Positions 49,701 to 60,627 of a stretch of 64,000 nucleotides of DNA are shown here, piece by piece (positions within the stretch are counted from its first letter, which is position 1; every line of letters starts with the position of its first letter). The DNA comes from Actinomycetota bacterium (GTDB lineage Bacteria > Actinomycetota > Actinomycetes > Nanopelagicales > Nanopelagicaceae). The position numbers were made by a program, and so were the translations under genes. The notes under the pieces are model-generated. The model had not been told where the DNA came from, ran no database searches, and was given only the letters and a program-made list of their open reading frames with translations. The DNA lies in contig JACMQL010000046.1 in NCBI GenBank assembly GCA_014377015.1, positions 62,001 through 126,000 on the forward strand, in the 5' to 3' direction.

Positions 49701-50927
49701 TTGACAACGATCGGGGTCTATCTGTTCACCTCCTTTAAGTTCTTTAATTTCCGATTGGTGTTCACTTACAGCACTTTGATGAGCATGGCTGGGTGGGCAC
49801 ATCAGGTGACGATGGATTGGCTGGTTCTTAGCCTGACTGGCAGCGCGGCCGCGTTGGGAGGAATGGTCGGAGTTCAACTCGCTCCCTACATCATTCTTTC
49901 CCTTGTTGGTGGAGCAGTTGCAGATCGATTCAATAAACGAAATTTTCTCATGCTTGTCTGTGCCGTAAATTCAGGCTTTGCATTCATGCTCTTCACTTTA
50001 TTTCACCAAGGTGCGCTGACATACTCTTTTCTATTACTTGTATCCGTGGTCGTGAGCACGCTAAACGCAATGGAAAGTCCCGTCCGAACTGCCCTCTCTG
50101 TCGAGGTGGTCCGGAAGGAGAACCTGGCGAACGCGATTGGTCTCAATTCTGTTACGTACAACGTGGGTCGGCTACTCGGGACTTTGTCTGCCGGATTTCT
50201 GATTGCGCGCATTGACAATGGCGCGCCTTGGATGATGCTGGGCTTCCTTTACGCTGGCCTTGGTCTGTGCCTCCTATCCCTGCGCATACATGAAATTGAA
50301 ATTTCCGGTTTTGGATCCTCTAAGCCAGGCAGATTGATTGATGCAGTTAAGTACCTTCAACAAAAACCCGCCTTAATGCTCTCCATGATTTTGACTTCAA
50401 CTATCTGGGGATCGGGCATGCACTTCGGTCTCACATCTTCTCTGATGGTGAGGAAAGTTTTCATGCTCGACGCAGAGTATCTCGGATATATTGGCATGAC
50501 TGTTTCATTGGGATGTGTAGTGGGTGCCGCGATCGCCGCGCGTTGGGCCGTTCCTGGACACATCCCGCAATTCTCAACTATGTTGAAGAGTGGCATCGTG
50601 GTGGCCATCTTTTGGATAATTTCCGGAACCGTGACTTCGTTTTGGCTATATGCACTCTTTGCCGGCATAGCGAGCGTGTTTCATCTGACATTCATGGTGA
50701 CTTCAAATTCCTTAGTGGTTTCGGGTGCACCCGAAGATTTTCGTGGGCGTATTTACGGAATTTACTTATTTATTTTTTATCTCGGCGCCACTATTGGAAA
50801 TCCGTTGATTGGTAAAATCGCACAGTTATTTAACGTGAGAACCGCGATCGTCACTGGCGGTTGTTCCACTTTAGTTATTTGTACATTTCTTTATCTGAGA
50901 GAGCGGCGAAAACCTAAAATATCCTGA
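49701..50927 (+). CDS. MFS transporter (EntS/MFS_3-like), paralog of 40445..41794; start uncertain
   Basis: FRLVFTYSTLMSMAGWAHQVTMDWLVLSLTGSAAALGGMVGVQLAPYIILSLVGGAVADRFNKRN. Confidence 0.87.
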   Translation: MTTIGVYLFTSFKFFNFRLVFTYSTLMSMAGWAHQVTMDWLVLSLTGSAAALGGMVGVQLAPYIILSLVGGAVADRFNKRNFLMLVCAVNSGFAFMLFTLFHQGALTYSFLLLVSVVVSTLNAMESPVRTALSVEVVRKENLANAIGLNSVTYNVGRLLGTLSAGFLIARIDNGAPWMMLGFLYAGLGLCLLSLRIHEIEISGFGSSKPGRLIDAVKYLQQKPALMLSMILTSTIWGSGMHFGLTSSLMVRKVFMLDAEYLGYIGMTVSLGCVVGAAIAARWAVPGHIPQFSTMLKSGIVVAIFWIISGTVTSFWLYALFAGIASVFHLTFMVTSNSLVVSGAPEDFRGRIYGIYLFIFYLGATIGNPLIGKIAQLFNVRTAIVTGGCSTLVICTFLYLRERRKPKIS

Positions 50928-51236
50928 TTAAGTAAAATGATATGTGCCTGCCGATACGAGTGCTGCCGCAATCACGACGACCGGAAAGGGCGCCTTCAAT
51001 GCAAGTGCAAGAATCGCCACTGCAAGGCCAGCAGATCGATGATCAATCATGACTTTAGTTTTTTCCGTGAATGTTTGCACAGCCACCAGCGCACTAAGTA
51101 GCGCAACTGGAATCAGCGCGTTTACGCGTAGTACACGCGGGTGCTCTAGATACTTGCGTGGAACTGAGTGACCTAAGTACTTGAATGTGAACGCCACAAC
51201 GCTGGTACCTATCACGCCCCACCAGGTTGGGCTCAC
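50928..51236 (-). CDS. azlD: AzlD family branched-chain amino acid transport subunit
   Basis: ~100-aa hydrophobic protein, VPRKYLEHPRVLRVNALIPVALLSALVAVQTF; adjacent to azlC with 4-nt overlap. Confidence 0.85.
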   Translation of the reverse strand: MSPTWWGVIGTSVVAFTFKYLGHSVPRKYLEHPRVLRVNALIPVALLSALVAVQTFTEKTKVMIDHRSAGLAVAILALALKAPFPVVVIAAALVSAGTYHFT

Positions 51237-51913
51237 CTGCGTTTCTCACGTGATGCAAAAAGTAGGGCAAGGAACGCGGTAGAAATAATTGGCACGCCAG
51301 CTGCAGCGAATGGCGTTAGTCCTAAGGCAAGTGCCATAGCGGTCACGGCTAGGACTCGTTCCTTCGTTGAAGCCAGGCGTGGCCAGACAAGTCCGAGGAA
51401 TGCAGCGGGCACTGCTGCATCCAGCCCCCAAGCCGCTGGATCACCCATTGCTTGTGCGCCAAGGGCGCCTGCCAAAGTAAAAATGTTCCAAAAAAGGAAG
51501 ACGCCGAATCCCGTCAACCAAAATCCCCGCCGCATTGCATCTACACCCAGTGGTTCTTGCGAGAGTGCCACTCCAGTGGATTCATCGATTGTCACGTGAG
51601 CGGCCAAGATTCGTTTAACCCCGCTGACTTTAAGAAGCGGAGCGACCCGCATTCCGTAAAGCCCATTTCGGATACCCAGCAGTCCGGCCGTGATCACCCC
51701 ACTTATTGCGGTCCCACCTGCACCGATGACACCAACAACGGCGAATTGAGACGCGCCGGAGAAAGTCAGAAGCGAGAGCAGGCAACTTTGCACGACGCTA
51801 AACCCGGCCGCCACGCTGGCTGCGCCGAAGGCAATTCCGTAAGCGCCAACGGTCAGGGAAATGCTGAGTGAATCTCGCACCGTTGATCGTGGAGTGGCAG
51901 ACACGACCACCAT
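51233..51913 (-). CDS. azlC: AzlC family branched-chain amino acid permease subunit
   Basis: GAYGIAFGAASVAAGFSVVQSCLLSLLTFSGASQFAVVGVIGAGGTAISGVITAGLLGIRNGLYGM. Confidence 0.93.
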   Translation of the reverse strand: MVVVSATPRSTVRDSLSISLTVGAYGIAFGAASVAAGFSVVQSCLLSLLTFSGASQFAVVGVIGAGGTAISGVITAGLLGIRNGLYGMRVAPLLKVSGVKRILAAHVTIDESTGVALSQEPLGVDAMRRGFWLTGFGVFLFWNIFTLAGALGAQAMGDPAAWGLDAAVPAAFLGLVWPRLASTKERVLAVTAMALALGLTPFAAAGVPIISTAFLALLFASREKRR

Positions 51914-51964
51914 TCTGCCGTATCAATCCAAAGTTGTACGCGCAGGTCTGGATAGGGTCTTAGC

Positions 51965-52705
51965 ATGTCAGAATCAGGAATGTCAGAATCGATTACGCCG
52001 ATTTTCCGTGGCGATATGACGGTGGAATTGGTCAAAGCAAGCGCAAGTGATGCAGATGTCATCTGGGCGGCACGTGTTTCCACGGCAGGAGAGCAATCCT
52101 TGGAGGAAGTTGGCGAAGATCCCACCCGGTCTGCGGGTCTGATCAACTATCTGGCCCGTGAAAGACATGGTTCGCCTTTTGAACATACTTCTATGACTTT
52201 TTTTGTATCGGCGCCAATTTTTGTTTTCCGTGAATTTATGCGCCACCGAATTGCCTCGTACAACGAGGAGAGTGGACGTTATCGAGAATTGCAACCGGTT
52301 TTTTATGTTCCGAATCCCGATCGACGGTTGATACAGGTTGGCAAAACTGGTGCATACACTTTTGTCGAAGGGACGCTAGAGCAATATGAAGTCACTGTAA
52401 AAGCCATGAAGGAAAGTTATATATACGTCTATGAGCGATATCAGCGCATGCTCGGGGCCGGCATAGCTCGCGAAGTGGCGCGTGCCGTTTTGCCGGTTGC
52501 CCTCTATTCTTCGATGTACGTGACAATGAACGCTCGTGCACTCATGAATTTCTTGTCGCTTCGCACAGCGCGAGAAGGCTCACACTTTCCCAGTTATCCG
52601 CAGCGAGAAATTGAGATGGTTGCAGAGAAAATGGAAGAGCATTTTGCGACATTGATGCCGCTTACTTATGCAGCTTTTGAAAAATCTGGACGGATTGCTC
52701 CATAG
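51965..52705 (+). CDS. thyX: FAD-dependent thymidylate synthase ThyX
   Basis: RHRIASYNEESGRY motif (RHRxxSxNEESxRY). Confidence 0.97.
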   Translation: MSESGMSESITPIFRGDMTVELVKASASDADVIWAARVSTAGEQSLEEVGEDPTRSAGLINYLARERHGSPFEHTSMTFFVSAPIFVFREFMRHRIASYNEESGRYRELQPVFYVPNPDRRLIQVGKTGAYTFVEGTLEQYEVTVKAMKESYIYVYERYQRMLGAGIAREVARAVLPVALYSSMYVTMNARALMNFLSLRTAREGSHFPSYPQREIEMVAEKMEEHFATLMPLTYAAFEKSGRIAP

Positions 52706-52787
52706 TTTTCCCCTTTTTATCCGTTCGCTAGTTGGCCGATCGCGCTAATCCAGCGCGTAAAGCAGGCTCTCGTAGTAACCTAGCGCC

Positions 52788-53681
52788 ATGAGTATCCACG
52801 CTCCCTTTGGCCGTATGGCCACCGCAATGGTCACCCCTTTTAATAAGGATTTGAGCATTGACTGGGGGGGCTTGAGTACTCTTGCGCAACATTTAGTTTC
52901 TACTGGGCATACCGCGATAGTCGTGAACGGAACAACCGGTGAGGCACCCACAACAAGTGATGAGGAGAAGGGTCGCATTATCCGAACTGTAAAAGAGGCT
53001 GTTGGCCCGCAGATTACGGTGGTTGCGGGTGCTGGAAATAATGAAACTAGCCATTCCATTGAGCAAGCACAGATGGCCGCAAAAGCGGGGGCAGATGCAT
53101 TGCTCGTCGTTACGCCCTATTACAACAAGCCACCACAAGCCGGCATTGAAGCACATTTTCGTGCGATGGCAGATGCCACTGATCTTTCAATCATGATGTA
53201 CGACATTCCAGGCAGAACGGGTGTCCCCATCGAACAAGACACCATCGTTCGATTAGCTGAACATCCGAAAATCATCGCCCTCAAAGATGCAAAGGGAGAT
53301 GTTGCTTCAACATCGTGGGTTATCAAACGTTGCGGTATTCCTGTTTATTCGGGAGATGATATTTTGAATTTACCGCTTTTGTCTGTCGGAGCTGTCGGTT
53401 TCGTTTCCGTGTGCGGACATACCGTAGGGGCTCGTTTACGCGAGATGCTCGATGTGTGGTTTGCAGGAGATGCGGTGGGTGCGTTGCAGATTCATCAAGA
53501 ACTCCTACCCGTCTTTACGGGAACTTTCCGCACTCAAGGTGCAATTATGACGAAGGCCGCTCTCACACTCATGGGACTTCCAGGAGGATTTACGCGGCTT
53601 CCTCTCGTGGATGCTACTTCAGTTCAGATTGCGCAGTTGCGCGAGGATCTGATCGCTGGTGGAGTTGCGTTAGCTACATGA
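52788..53681 (+). CDS. dapA: 4-hydroxy-tetrahydrodipicolinate synthase
   Basis: NGTTGEAPTTSDEEKGRI, VTPYYNKPPQAGIEAHFRAMADATDLSIMMYDIPGRTG, ALKDAKGD. Confidence 0.96.
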   Translation: MSIHAPFGRMATAMVTPFNKDLSIDWGGLSTLAQHLVSTGHTAIVVNGTTGEAPTTSDEEKGRIIRTVKEAVGPQITVVAGAGNNETSHSIEQAQMAAKAGADALLVVTPYYNKPPQAGIEAHFRAMADATDLSIMMYDIPGRTGVPIEQDTIVRLAEHPKIIALKDAKGDVASTSWVIKRCGIPVYSGDDILNLPLLSVGAVGFVSVCGHTVGARLREMLDVWFAGDAVGALQIHQELLPVFTGTFRTQGAIMTKAALTLMGLPGGFTRLPLVDATSVQIAQLREDLIAGGVALAT

Positions 53682-55360
53682 CGCATCCGCACCCAGGTCT
53701 GGGTACTCCTTCGAAATTAGTTTCAGGTGGGCTGCGTATTGTGGCTCTGGGCGGTCTCGGCGAAATTGGCCGCAACATGACCGTCTTTGAAACCGCTGGC
53801 AAGTTATTAATTGTGGATGTGGGAGTGCTTTTTCCAGAAGAGACCCAACCAGGGATTGATTTAATTCTTCCTGACTTCTCTTACATCCGAGATCGTTTAG
53901 ATGACGTTATCGGCATCGTATTGACTCACGGACATGAAGATCACATCGGGGCGGTTCCATACTTATTGCGCGAACGTGCGGATATTGCGATTTATGGGTC
54001 GGCGCTCACCTTGGCACTAGTAGGAGCCAAACTCAAAGAGCATCGCATCACGCCGCTCATGCGCCAAGTTGCCGCTGGGATGACTGAAGACATCGGTCCT
54101 TTCACGGTGGAATTCGTCGCCGTCAATCATTCGATCCCTGATGCGCTCGCGGTCGCGATTCATACCACGGCCGGCATTGTGCTGCATACTGGCGATTTCA
54201 AGATGGATCAACTTCCCCTTGATGGCCGAATCACGGATTTGCGTGCATTCGCGGCGCTAGGAGAGAAGGGTGTGGACTTGTTCCTTGTCGATTCGACGAA
54301 CGCGGATGTACCTGGTTTTACTCCCGCGGAGCGCGACATTATTCCTGCCCTTGATCGCGTATTCAGGGCAACGAAAAGACGAGTGATTGTTGCCTCCTTT
54401 GCTTCGCACGTGCATCGCGTACAGCAAATTATCGATACCGCCGTCGCACACAAAAGAAATGTAGCTTTCGTCGGGCGCTCGATGGTTCGCAATATGAAAA
54501 TCGCGCAAGACATGGGCTACCTCACCGTTCCAGAAAATGTCGTAATAGAGGCGCGCGAGATTGAAAATTACGGCGATAACGTCGTTCTTATTTGTACCGG
54601 TTCACAGGGCGAACCACTGGCTGCGCTTTCGCGCATGGCAAATGGCGAGCACTCTATCCGGGTCGGCGAAGGTGACACTGTCGTCCTCGCATCATCATTG
54701 ATTCCTGGTAATGAGAATCCGGTCTATCGCGTCATCAATGAATTAACACGTTTTGGAGCGAAAGTAGTTCATAAAGGAAACGCTCTGGTGCATGTTTCTG
54801 GACACGCAGCTGCAGGAGAACTTCTGTATTGCTATAACATCGTGAAACCAAAGTATGTATTGCCAGTTCACGGAGAATGGCGACACCTTCGCGCAAACGC
54901 CGAACTGGCTATTCAAACAGGGGTGCCGCGCAGCAACGCAATCATTATCGAAAATGGAATTGTTGTTGATTTGGTAGATCACGAAGCATCGGTTGTGGGA
55001 AGCGTCCCAGTTGGATTTGTTTATGTAGATGGACAGAGCATTGGTGATATCACTGAGTCTTCGTTGAAGGACCGCAGGATTTTGGGTGAAGAGGGCTTTA
55101 TATCTGTCGTCGTGGTCATCGATGCCCAAAGTGGCAAAGTTGTGGCAGGACCTGATATTCATGCGCGCGGCTTTGCGGAAGACCAAGCGCTATTCGATGA
55201 AGTCAAATTGAGAATTGAAAAAGCTCTTGCAGTGGCAGTGGAAGATGGAATAAACGGAACGCACCAGTTATCTCAGGTTGTTCGAAAGACTGTTGGAGGT
55301 TGGGTGGGAGGAGAGCATCGCAGAAGGCCGATGATTATCCCACTCGTCATCGAGGTATAG
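53678..55360 (+). CDS. rnj: Ribonuclease J
   Basis: LGGLGEIGRNMTVFE, LTHGHEDHIGAVPYLL; true start ATG 53678 overlaps dapA stop (ORF from 53411). Confidence 0.96.
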   Translation: MTHPHPGLGTPSKLVSGGLRIVALGGLGEIGRNMTVFETAGKLLIVDVGVLFPEETQPGIDLILPDFSYIRDRLDDVIGIVLTHGHEDHIGAVPYLLRERADIAIYGSALTLALVGAKLKEHRITPLMRQVAAGMTEDIGPFTVEFVAVNHSIPDALAVAIHTTAGIVLHTGDFKMDQLPLDGRITDLRAFAALGEKGVDLFLVDSTNADVPGFTPAERDIIPALDRVFRATKRRVIVASFASHVHRVQQIIDTAVAHKRNVAFVGRSMVRNMKIAQDMGYLTVPENVVIEAREIENYGDNVVLICTGSQGEPLAALSRMANGEHSIRVGEGDTVVLASSLIPGNENPVYRVINELTRFGAKVVHKGNALVHVSGHAAAGELLYCYNIVKPKYVLPVHGEWRHLRANAELAIQTGVPRSNAIIIENGIVVDLVDHEASVVGSVPVGFVYVDGQSIGDITESSLKDRRILGEEGFISVVVVIDAQSGKVVAGPDIHARGFAEDQALFDEVKLRIEKALAVAVEDGINGTHQLSQVVRKTVGGWVGGEHRRRPMIIPLVIEV

Positions 55361-55417
55361 CCCTTCGCAGCGGCGCGCCTATCTATTTGGATTTTGTATG
55401 GCAATTACCCTCACCTT

Positions 55418-57745
55418 ATGGCCCAAAAGAGAAAATCTACGAAGAAGAAATCATCAGCAGGAGCTTCGTTAGGTCGTGGGCTACGCGGACTTTGGCGCTT
55501 AGTTGCGCACAGTATTGGAACCAGCGTCCGGTTCCTCGTCCGAGGGGCGCGCGATCTTGATCCGGCGCATCAAAGAGATGGACTTGGCTTTCTCTTCCTC
55601 TTACTTGGATTAATTGCGGCAACTGGAACCTGGTTTCACTCAGATAATTTCGTGGGACGTAACCTTTACGCAGCGGTGTATGGGGTTATGGGTCGTATCG
55701 GCTTCTTTGCTCCAATATTGTTTTTCTATTTTGCACTTCGATTTTTTCGAGTGCCAGATGAGAAAGCAGCAACCGGTCGTATCACTATCGGAACCCTTAC
55801 CCTCCTTTTAAGTTCGACTGGGATTTCCCATTTATTAAGCGGGTCGCAAGGCACGAGTGCAGATGCCCTTCGCCAAGGAGGGGGATGGATTGGTTATGCA
55901 ATTTCACATCCGCTCGTTCTCCTTTTGACCTCGTTGCTGGCCTACCCAGTTCTCATTTGTCTTTTTATCTTTGGAATTTTGGTGATTACTGCCACTCCTG
56001 TATCTCAACTTCTTTTACGAATTAAGAATCTCGTCATGTGGATCGCCGATAAAATTTCGGGAGGTAAAAAAACTGCCGCAGATTCATTCGAAATATCCGA
56101 GTCTCCTCCGTTTGAAACACCGTTAGTCGCTGACTGGAATCATCCGCCCGAAGAAGAAGAGACCCTCGATGAAGAGAGTTTTGACGAGGAATTCACTGTG
56201 CCAATTCCCACAATGATGGACAGGGTCGGGTCAGAGGAAACGGCGCCAGCTAAGCGTCCAGTGCAACTCCTCCTCACAAATGACGCTCATTATGAACTTC
56301 CTTCTCCCGATGCGCTCAGGGCTGGACCGCCTGCAAAAGCGAAAAGCAAGGCAAATGACGCAGTGGTTGCATCTCTCACCGAAGTCTTCGCCCAATTTGA
56401 AATTGATGCCGCAGTCACTGGTTTCATGCGCGGACCAACGGTCACTCGTTACGAAGTCGAGCTCGGAAATGCGGTAAAAGTCGAGCGAATCACCGCCCTG
56501 GCCAAGAATATTTCGTACGCGGTAGCAAGTAGTGAGGTGCGGATTCTTTCGCCCATTCCTGGAAAATCCGCTGTCGGTATCGAGATTCCAAACGCCGATC
56601 GCGAAATTGTCGCTCTTGGTGATGTACTTCGTTCCTCGGTCGCGGGACAAGACCACCACCCAATGTTGGTAGCCCTTGGTAAAGACGTTGAAGGAAATTT
56701 TGTTTGCGCAAACTTAGCCAAGATGCCACATCTACTCGTGGCGGGCGCAACGGGATCAGGCAAGTCGTCCATGATTAACGTGATGATCGTTTCAATCTTA
56801 ATGAGATCGACACCTGATGATGTTCGTCTCATTCTGATTGATCCAAAACGCGTGGAACTCACGGCATACGAAGGAATTCCCCACCTGATCACACCCATCA
56901 TCACGAGCCCCAAAAAGGCAGCTGACGCATTGCAATGGGTAGTTCGAGAGATGGATCTTCGCTACGAAGATCTTTCAACTTTTGGTTACCGTCACATCGA
57001 TGATTTCAACAAAGCGGTGCGAGCCGGAAAAGTTGTGGCGCCTCCAGGTAGTGACCGAGTGCTTGAACCATACCCATATTTATTAATTGTCATCGATGAG
57101 CTTGCGGATCTTATGATGATCGCGGCGAAAGAAGTTGAAGAGTGCGTAGTTCGTATAACTCAACTTGCACGTTCTGCGGGTATCCATTTAGTTCTTGCGA
57201 CTCAACGACCAAGTGTTGATGTGGTCACTGGGCTGATCAAGGCGAATGTGCCATCCCGATTATCTTTCGCAACGAGTAGTTTGGCAGATAGCCGCGTTAT
57301 CTTAGACAGCGCTGGCGCAGAAAAACTTGTGGGACAAGGTGATGCGTTGTTTATTCCGATGGGAACGAGCCGCGCGGTCCGAATTCAAGGGGCTTACGTT
57401 TCGGAGAGAGAAATCGAAATTGTTGTGAATCATGTTAAAGGTCAATTAACGCCGCGGTATCGAAGTGATGTCACGGCGACGCAAACACGAGGTGTTATCA
57501 ATGAAACGGAAATCGGAGATGACCTAGAACTTCTGTTGCAGGCTGTCCACCTTGTCGTGACAACGCAATTCGGTTCGACGTCGATGCTTCAACGCAAACT
57601 TCGCATCGGCTTTGCCAAAGCTGGACGCCTGATGGACCTCATGGAATCCCGTGGAATTGTTGGACCTTCGGAGGGCTCGAAAGCACGCGTGGTGCTCGTC
57701 AAGGCTGATGACCTCGAAGCAGTCCTCGACACTTTGCAGGATTAG
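55418..57745 (+). CDS. ftsK: DNA translocase FtsK/SpoIIIE
   Basis: N-terminal TM helices; PHLLVAGATGSGKSSMINVMIVSIL, VVIDELADLMM, LATQRPSVDVVTGLIKANVPSRLSFATSS; C-terminal gamma winged-helix domain. Confidence 0.96.
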   Translation: MAQKRKSTKKKSSAGASLGRGLRGLWRLVAHSIGTSVRFLVRGARDLDPAHQRDGLGFLFLLLGLIAATGTWFHSDNFVGRNLYAAVYGVMGRIGFFAPILFFYFALRFFRVPDEKAATGRITIGTLTLLLSSTGISHLLSGSQGTSADALRQGGGWIGYAISHPLVLLLTSLLAYPVLICLFIFGILVITATPVSQLLLRIKNLVMWIADKISGGKKTAADSFEISESPPFETPLVADWNHPPEEEETLDEESFDEEFTVPIPTMMDRVGSEETAPAKRPVQLLLTNDAHYELPSPDALRAGPPAKAKSKANDAVVASLTEVFAQFEIDAAVTGFMRGPTVTRYEVELGNAVKVERITALAKNISYAVASSEVRILSPIPGKSAVGIEIPNADREIVALGDVLRSSVAGQDHHPMLVALGKDVEGNFVCANLAKMPHLLVAGATGSGKSSMINVMIVSILMRSTPDDVRLILIDPKRVELTAYEGIPHLITPIITSPKKAADALQWVVREMDLRYEDLSTFGYRHIDDFNKAVRAGKVVAPPGSDRVLEPYPYLLIVIDELADLMMIAAKEVEECVVRITQLARSAGIHLVLATQRPSVDVVTGLIKANVPSRLSFATSSLADSRVILDSAGAEKLVGQGDALFIPMGTSRAVRIQGAYVSEREIEIVVNHVKGQLTPRYRSDVTATQTRGVINETEIGDDLELLLQAVHLVVTTQFGSTSMLQRKLRIGFAKAGRLMDLMESRGIVGPSEGSKARVVLVKADDLEAVLDTLQD

Positions 57746-57871
57746 AGCGCGGGTTCACAGCTTTCACGCGAAGTGGAGAGTTCACCCGACGTTCTGCGAC
57801 CCGCTATTTTCTCCTGAGACGATTAGGCGTTACCCTTAGGACCTGTAACTTCCCAACGAATTCAGGTTGAT

Positions 57872-58636
57872 ATGTCTTTAGGAATGATTGTCAAGCAGGC
57901 GCGCACAACTGCAGGAGTATCTATTGAAGCGTTGGCGGACCAAACGAAGATTCGACCCGCTCTGTTACGTGCGATCGAGCTTGATGATTTTTCGCAGTGC
58001 GGGGGAGCGGCATATGCTCGCGGTCATCTGCGTAACATCGCGCGCGCTATTGGCGTAGAACCGACCGTATTCATCGAACATTTCAATATTGCTAATCCTA
58101 TTATTGAACGACCCATGCATGAATTGCTTCGAGAGAATAGCGTCACGGCACCGACACACGAAAGATCAAAATTATCGCTCAAGGCGCTCTCACTTATTTC
58201 TGCAAGCGCTGTCTTCATGGTTGCCGGCGGCCAAGTTTTCTACACAAGCATGCAACCTGAAAAGGGGAGTTCGGCGAAATCGATAATTGCTGCCTCGTCT
58301 CCTTCGGCGAAAAGTACGCCTAACAAAGGAAGTGCTGAATCTGGACAAACAGGCACGGATTCTTCCGGTGTCGTCGCGGCCAAATCCGTCAATGTTCAAA
58401 TTTCGGCAACTCGTGGAGATTCTTGGCTCTCCGTCAATTCAGCCGATGGAACCAAAGTATTTACTGGAAAAATAAGCCGTGGCCAGAGCGTGACTTATGC
58501 TGATGATTCTCCCCTAACAATTCGATTTGGAAATGCGGGCGCCGTTGATGTGCTTGTCAATGGCAAAGAAACACCATCCCTCGGGGGAATGGGCCAGGTT
58601 GTAAACGTGATTTATGGTTCGAGCACCCCGCGATAA
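57872..58636 (+). CDS. Helix-turn-helix/RodZ-like membrane protein with C-terminal DUF4115-like domain
   Basis: GMIVKQARTTAGVSIEALADQTKIRPALLRAIELDDFSQCGGAAYARGHLRNIARAIG; single TM; C-terminal beta domain. Confidence 0.85.
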   Translation: MSLGMIVKQARTTAGVSIEALADQTKIRPALLRAIELDDFSQCGGAAYARGHLRNIARAIGVEPTVFIEHFNIANPIIERPMHELLRENSVTAPTHERSKLSLKALSLISASAVFMVAGGQVFYTSMQPEKGSSAKSIIAASSPSAKSTPNKGSAESGQTGTDSSGVVAAKSVNVQISATRGDSWLSVNSADGTKVFTGKISRGQSVTYADDSPLTIRFGNAGAVDVLVNGKETPSLGGMGQVVNVIYGSSTPR

Positions 58637-58674
58637 CAGATAATTCCGCATAAAACTTCTGTAGTATCAGGCAA

Positions 58675-60057
58675 ATGAATCGCACTGTAGCCGTAGTGAC
58701 TTTGGGTTGCGCGCGAAATGAAGTCGACTCTGAAGAGTTGGCCGGACGTCTAGCTGCTGATGGTTGGACATTGGTCGATGATGTCGAATCCGCCGAGGTT
58801 GCGCTTGTTAACACGTGTGGTTTCATCGAATCCGCCAAGAAGGATTCAATCGATGCATTGCTCGAAGCTAATTCCCTGAAAGGTCATGGCCTCACTCGAA
58901 CGGTGGTTGCAGTCGGGTGCATGGCAGAACGTTACGGCGAGGAATTAGCCCAAGCTTTGCCTGAAGCAGATGCGATTCTCGGATTCGACGATTATCGCGA
59001 TATAAGTGCGCGCCTCCAGTCAATAATGGCAGGAAATAAGCATATTTCGCACACCCCCAAGGACCGAAGAGCGCTTTTGCCAATTTCTCCAGTTGAAAGA
59101 CCGGCGGCCCGGAAAGCCGATTTTGCGTCGCGCGTGGGAGCCGGTGGTTCGCTCTTCCGGAAAAGACTGGGAAGCGCACCATGGGCACCATTGAAGATCG
59201 CCTCCGGATGCGATCGCCGCTGTTCATTTTGCGCAATTCCATATTTTCGCGGATCATTTATTTCACGACAACCTGATGAGATTATTGCAGAGGCTCGCTG
59301 GCTTGCCGATGAAGGCGTGAGTGAAATATTCCTCGTGAGCGAGAATACAACTTCCTACGGTAAGGATCTTGGAGATCTTCGATTGATGGAGAAACTTCTC
59401 CCTCAATTATCGGTAATCGATGGCATTTCAAGAATTCGACTTTCTTATTTGCAGCCGGCCGAGATTCGACCAACGTTGTTGCAGGCAATAGTTGAGACTG
59501 AAAAAGTCGTTCCTTATTTCGACATCTCTTTTCAGCATTCCAGCGGATCGGTTCTGCGACGTATGCGTAGATTCGGTGACAGTGAGAAATTTATCCATCT
59601 TATAAATCAAATTCGAGCACTCTCACCAGAGGCCGGAATTCGTTCTAACGTAATTGTTGGATTCCCGGGCGAGACAGAATCTGAATATCAAGAGCTCGTC
59701 GATTTCGTAAGCGTTGCAAATCTAGATGCGGTTGGAGTCTTCGGCTATTCCGACGAAGACAATACTGAGGCACTCTCTCTCGAAGGAAAGATTGATCATG
59801 AAGTTATCAAGGAGCGACTAGAAGGTCTTTCATCCCTTGTCGATGAACTTGTAACTGAACGAGCGAGTGCGCGAATCGGCGAAAATGTCGTCGTCCTTAT
59901 CGAGGATTCTGAATTGCAGGAAGGTCGCGGGGAGCACCAGGGGCCAGAAGTTGACGGAACAATTACCTTTATCGACACGCAGTTTTCCGTCGGCGAGTAT
60001 GTGTCTGCCAAGATCGTTGATTCGATGGGCGCAGATCTAGTGGCGGCCCCACGGTGA
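58675..60057 (+). CDS. rimO: Ribosomal protein S12 methylthiotransferase RimO (radical SAM)
   Basis: [57 protein letters not shown]. Confidence 0.93.
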   Translation: MNRTVAVVTLGCARNEVDSEELAGRLAADGWTLVDDVESAEVALVNTCGFIESAKKDSIDALLEANSLKGHGLTRTVVAVGCMAERYGEELAQALPEADAILGFDDYRDISARLQSIMAGNKHISHTPKDRRALLPISPVERPAARKADFASRVGAGGSLFRKRLGSAPWAPLKIASGCDRRCSFCAIPYFRGSFISRQPDEIIAEARWLADEGVSEIFLVSENTTSYGKDLGDLRLMEKLLPQLSVIDGISRIRLSYLQPAEIRPTLLQAIVETEKVVPYFDISFQHSSGSVLRRMRRFGDSEKFIHLINQIRALSPEAGIRSNVIVGFPGETESEYQELVDFVSVANLDAVGVFGYSDEDNTEALSLEGKIDHEVIKERLEGLSSLVDELVTERASARIGENVVVLIEDSELQEGRGEHQGPEVDGTITFIDTQFSVGEYVSAKIVDSMGADLVAAPR

Positions 60058-60608
60058 TGAGCCGTTCGGAAATTAATCTTCCCAATTCCATAACAATATC
60101 TCGCATACTCGCGTTGCCAATTTGTATTTACGTTCTATTTAAGAACGGAGGAGACGATTCAACATGGCGGATTATCGCTTGGTGGCTATTTTTCTTCGTC
60201 GGGATGACGGATCTGCTTGACGGCAAACTCGCCCGAAGTCGCAACACAGTTACCGAATTCGGCAAATTGATTGACCCCATCGCAGACAAGGCGCTCATTG
60301 GATCGGCCCTCATCAGCCTTTCAGTTTTGGGAGATCTGCCATGGTGGGTGACCATCGTGATTCTGAGCCGTGAGATCGGCATCACGATTTTCCGATTTGC
60401 CGTCATTAAGGGCGGAGTAATCCCAGCCAACCGCGGCGGTAAGATTAAAACCACCGTTCAGAATTTTGCCGTTGGTTTCTACATCCTTCCACTGGACGAC
60501 TCGCTCCACATATTTCGCGATGCATTCATGGGGCTTGCTCTGATCCTTACAGTCGCCACCGGACTTTGGTACGTAAAAGATGCGTTTAAGAACTCGACAT
60601 CGCGCTAA
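60054..60608 (+). CDS. pgsA: CDP-diacylglycerol--glycerol-3-phosphate 3-phosphatidyltransferase
   Basis: CDP-alcohol phosphatidyltransferase motif [27 protein letters not shown]. Confidence 0.94.
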   Translation: MMSRSEINLPNSITISRILALPICIYVLFKNGGDDSTWRIIAWWLFFFVGMTDLLDGKLARSRNTVTEFGKLIDPIADKALIGSALISLSVLGDLPWWVTIVILSREIGITIFRFAVIKGGVIPANRGGKIKTTVQNFAVGFYILPLDDSLHIFRDAFMGLALILTVATGLWYVKDAFKNSTSR

Positions 60609-60627
60609 CTCTGTCTAGGCTTGAGCA

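Noticed and set aside
53411-53677. N-terminal extension of the rnj ORF into dapA
   Set aside because: Cys/Arg-rich out-of-frame translation of dapA; ATG 53678 overlaps the dapA stop and begins the RNase J-like sequence.
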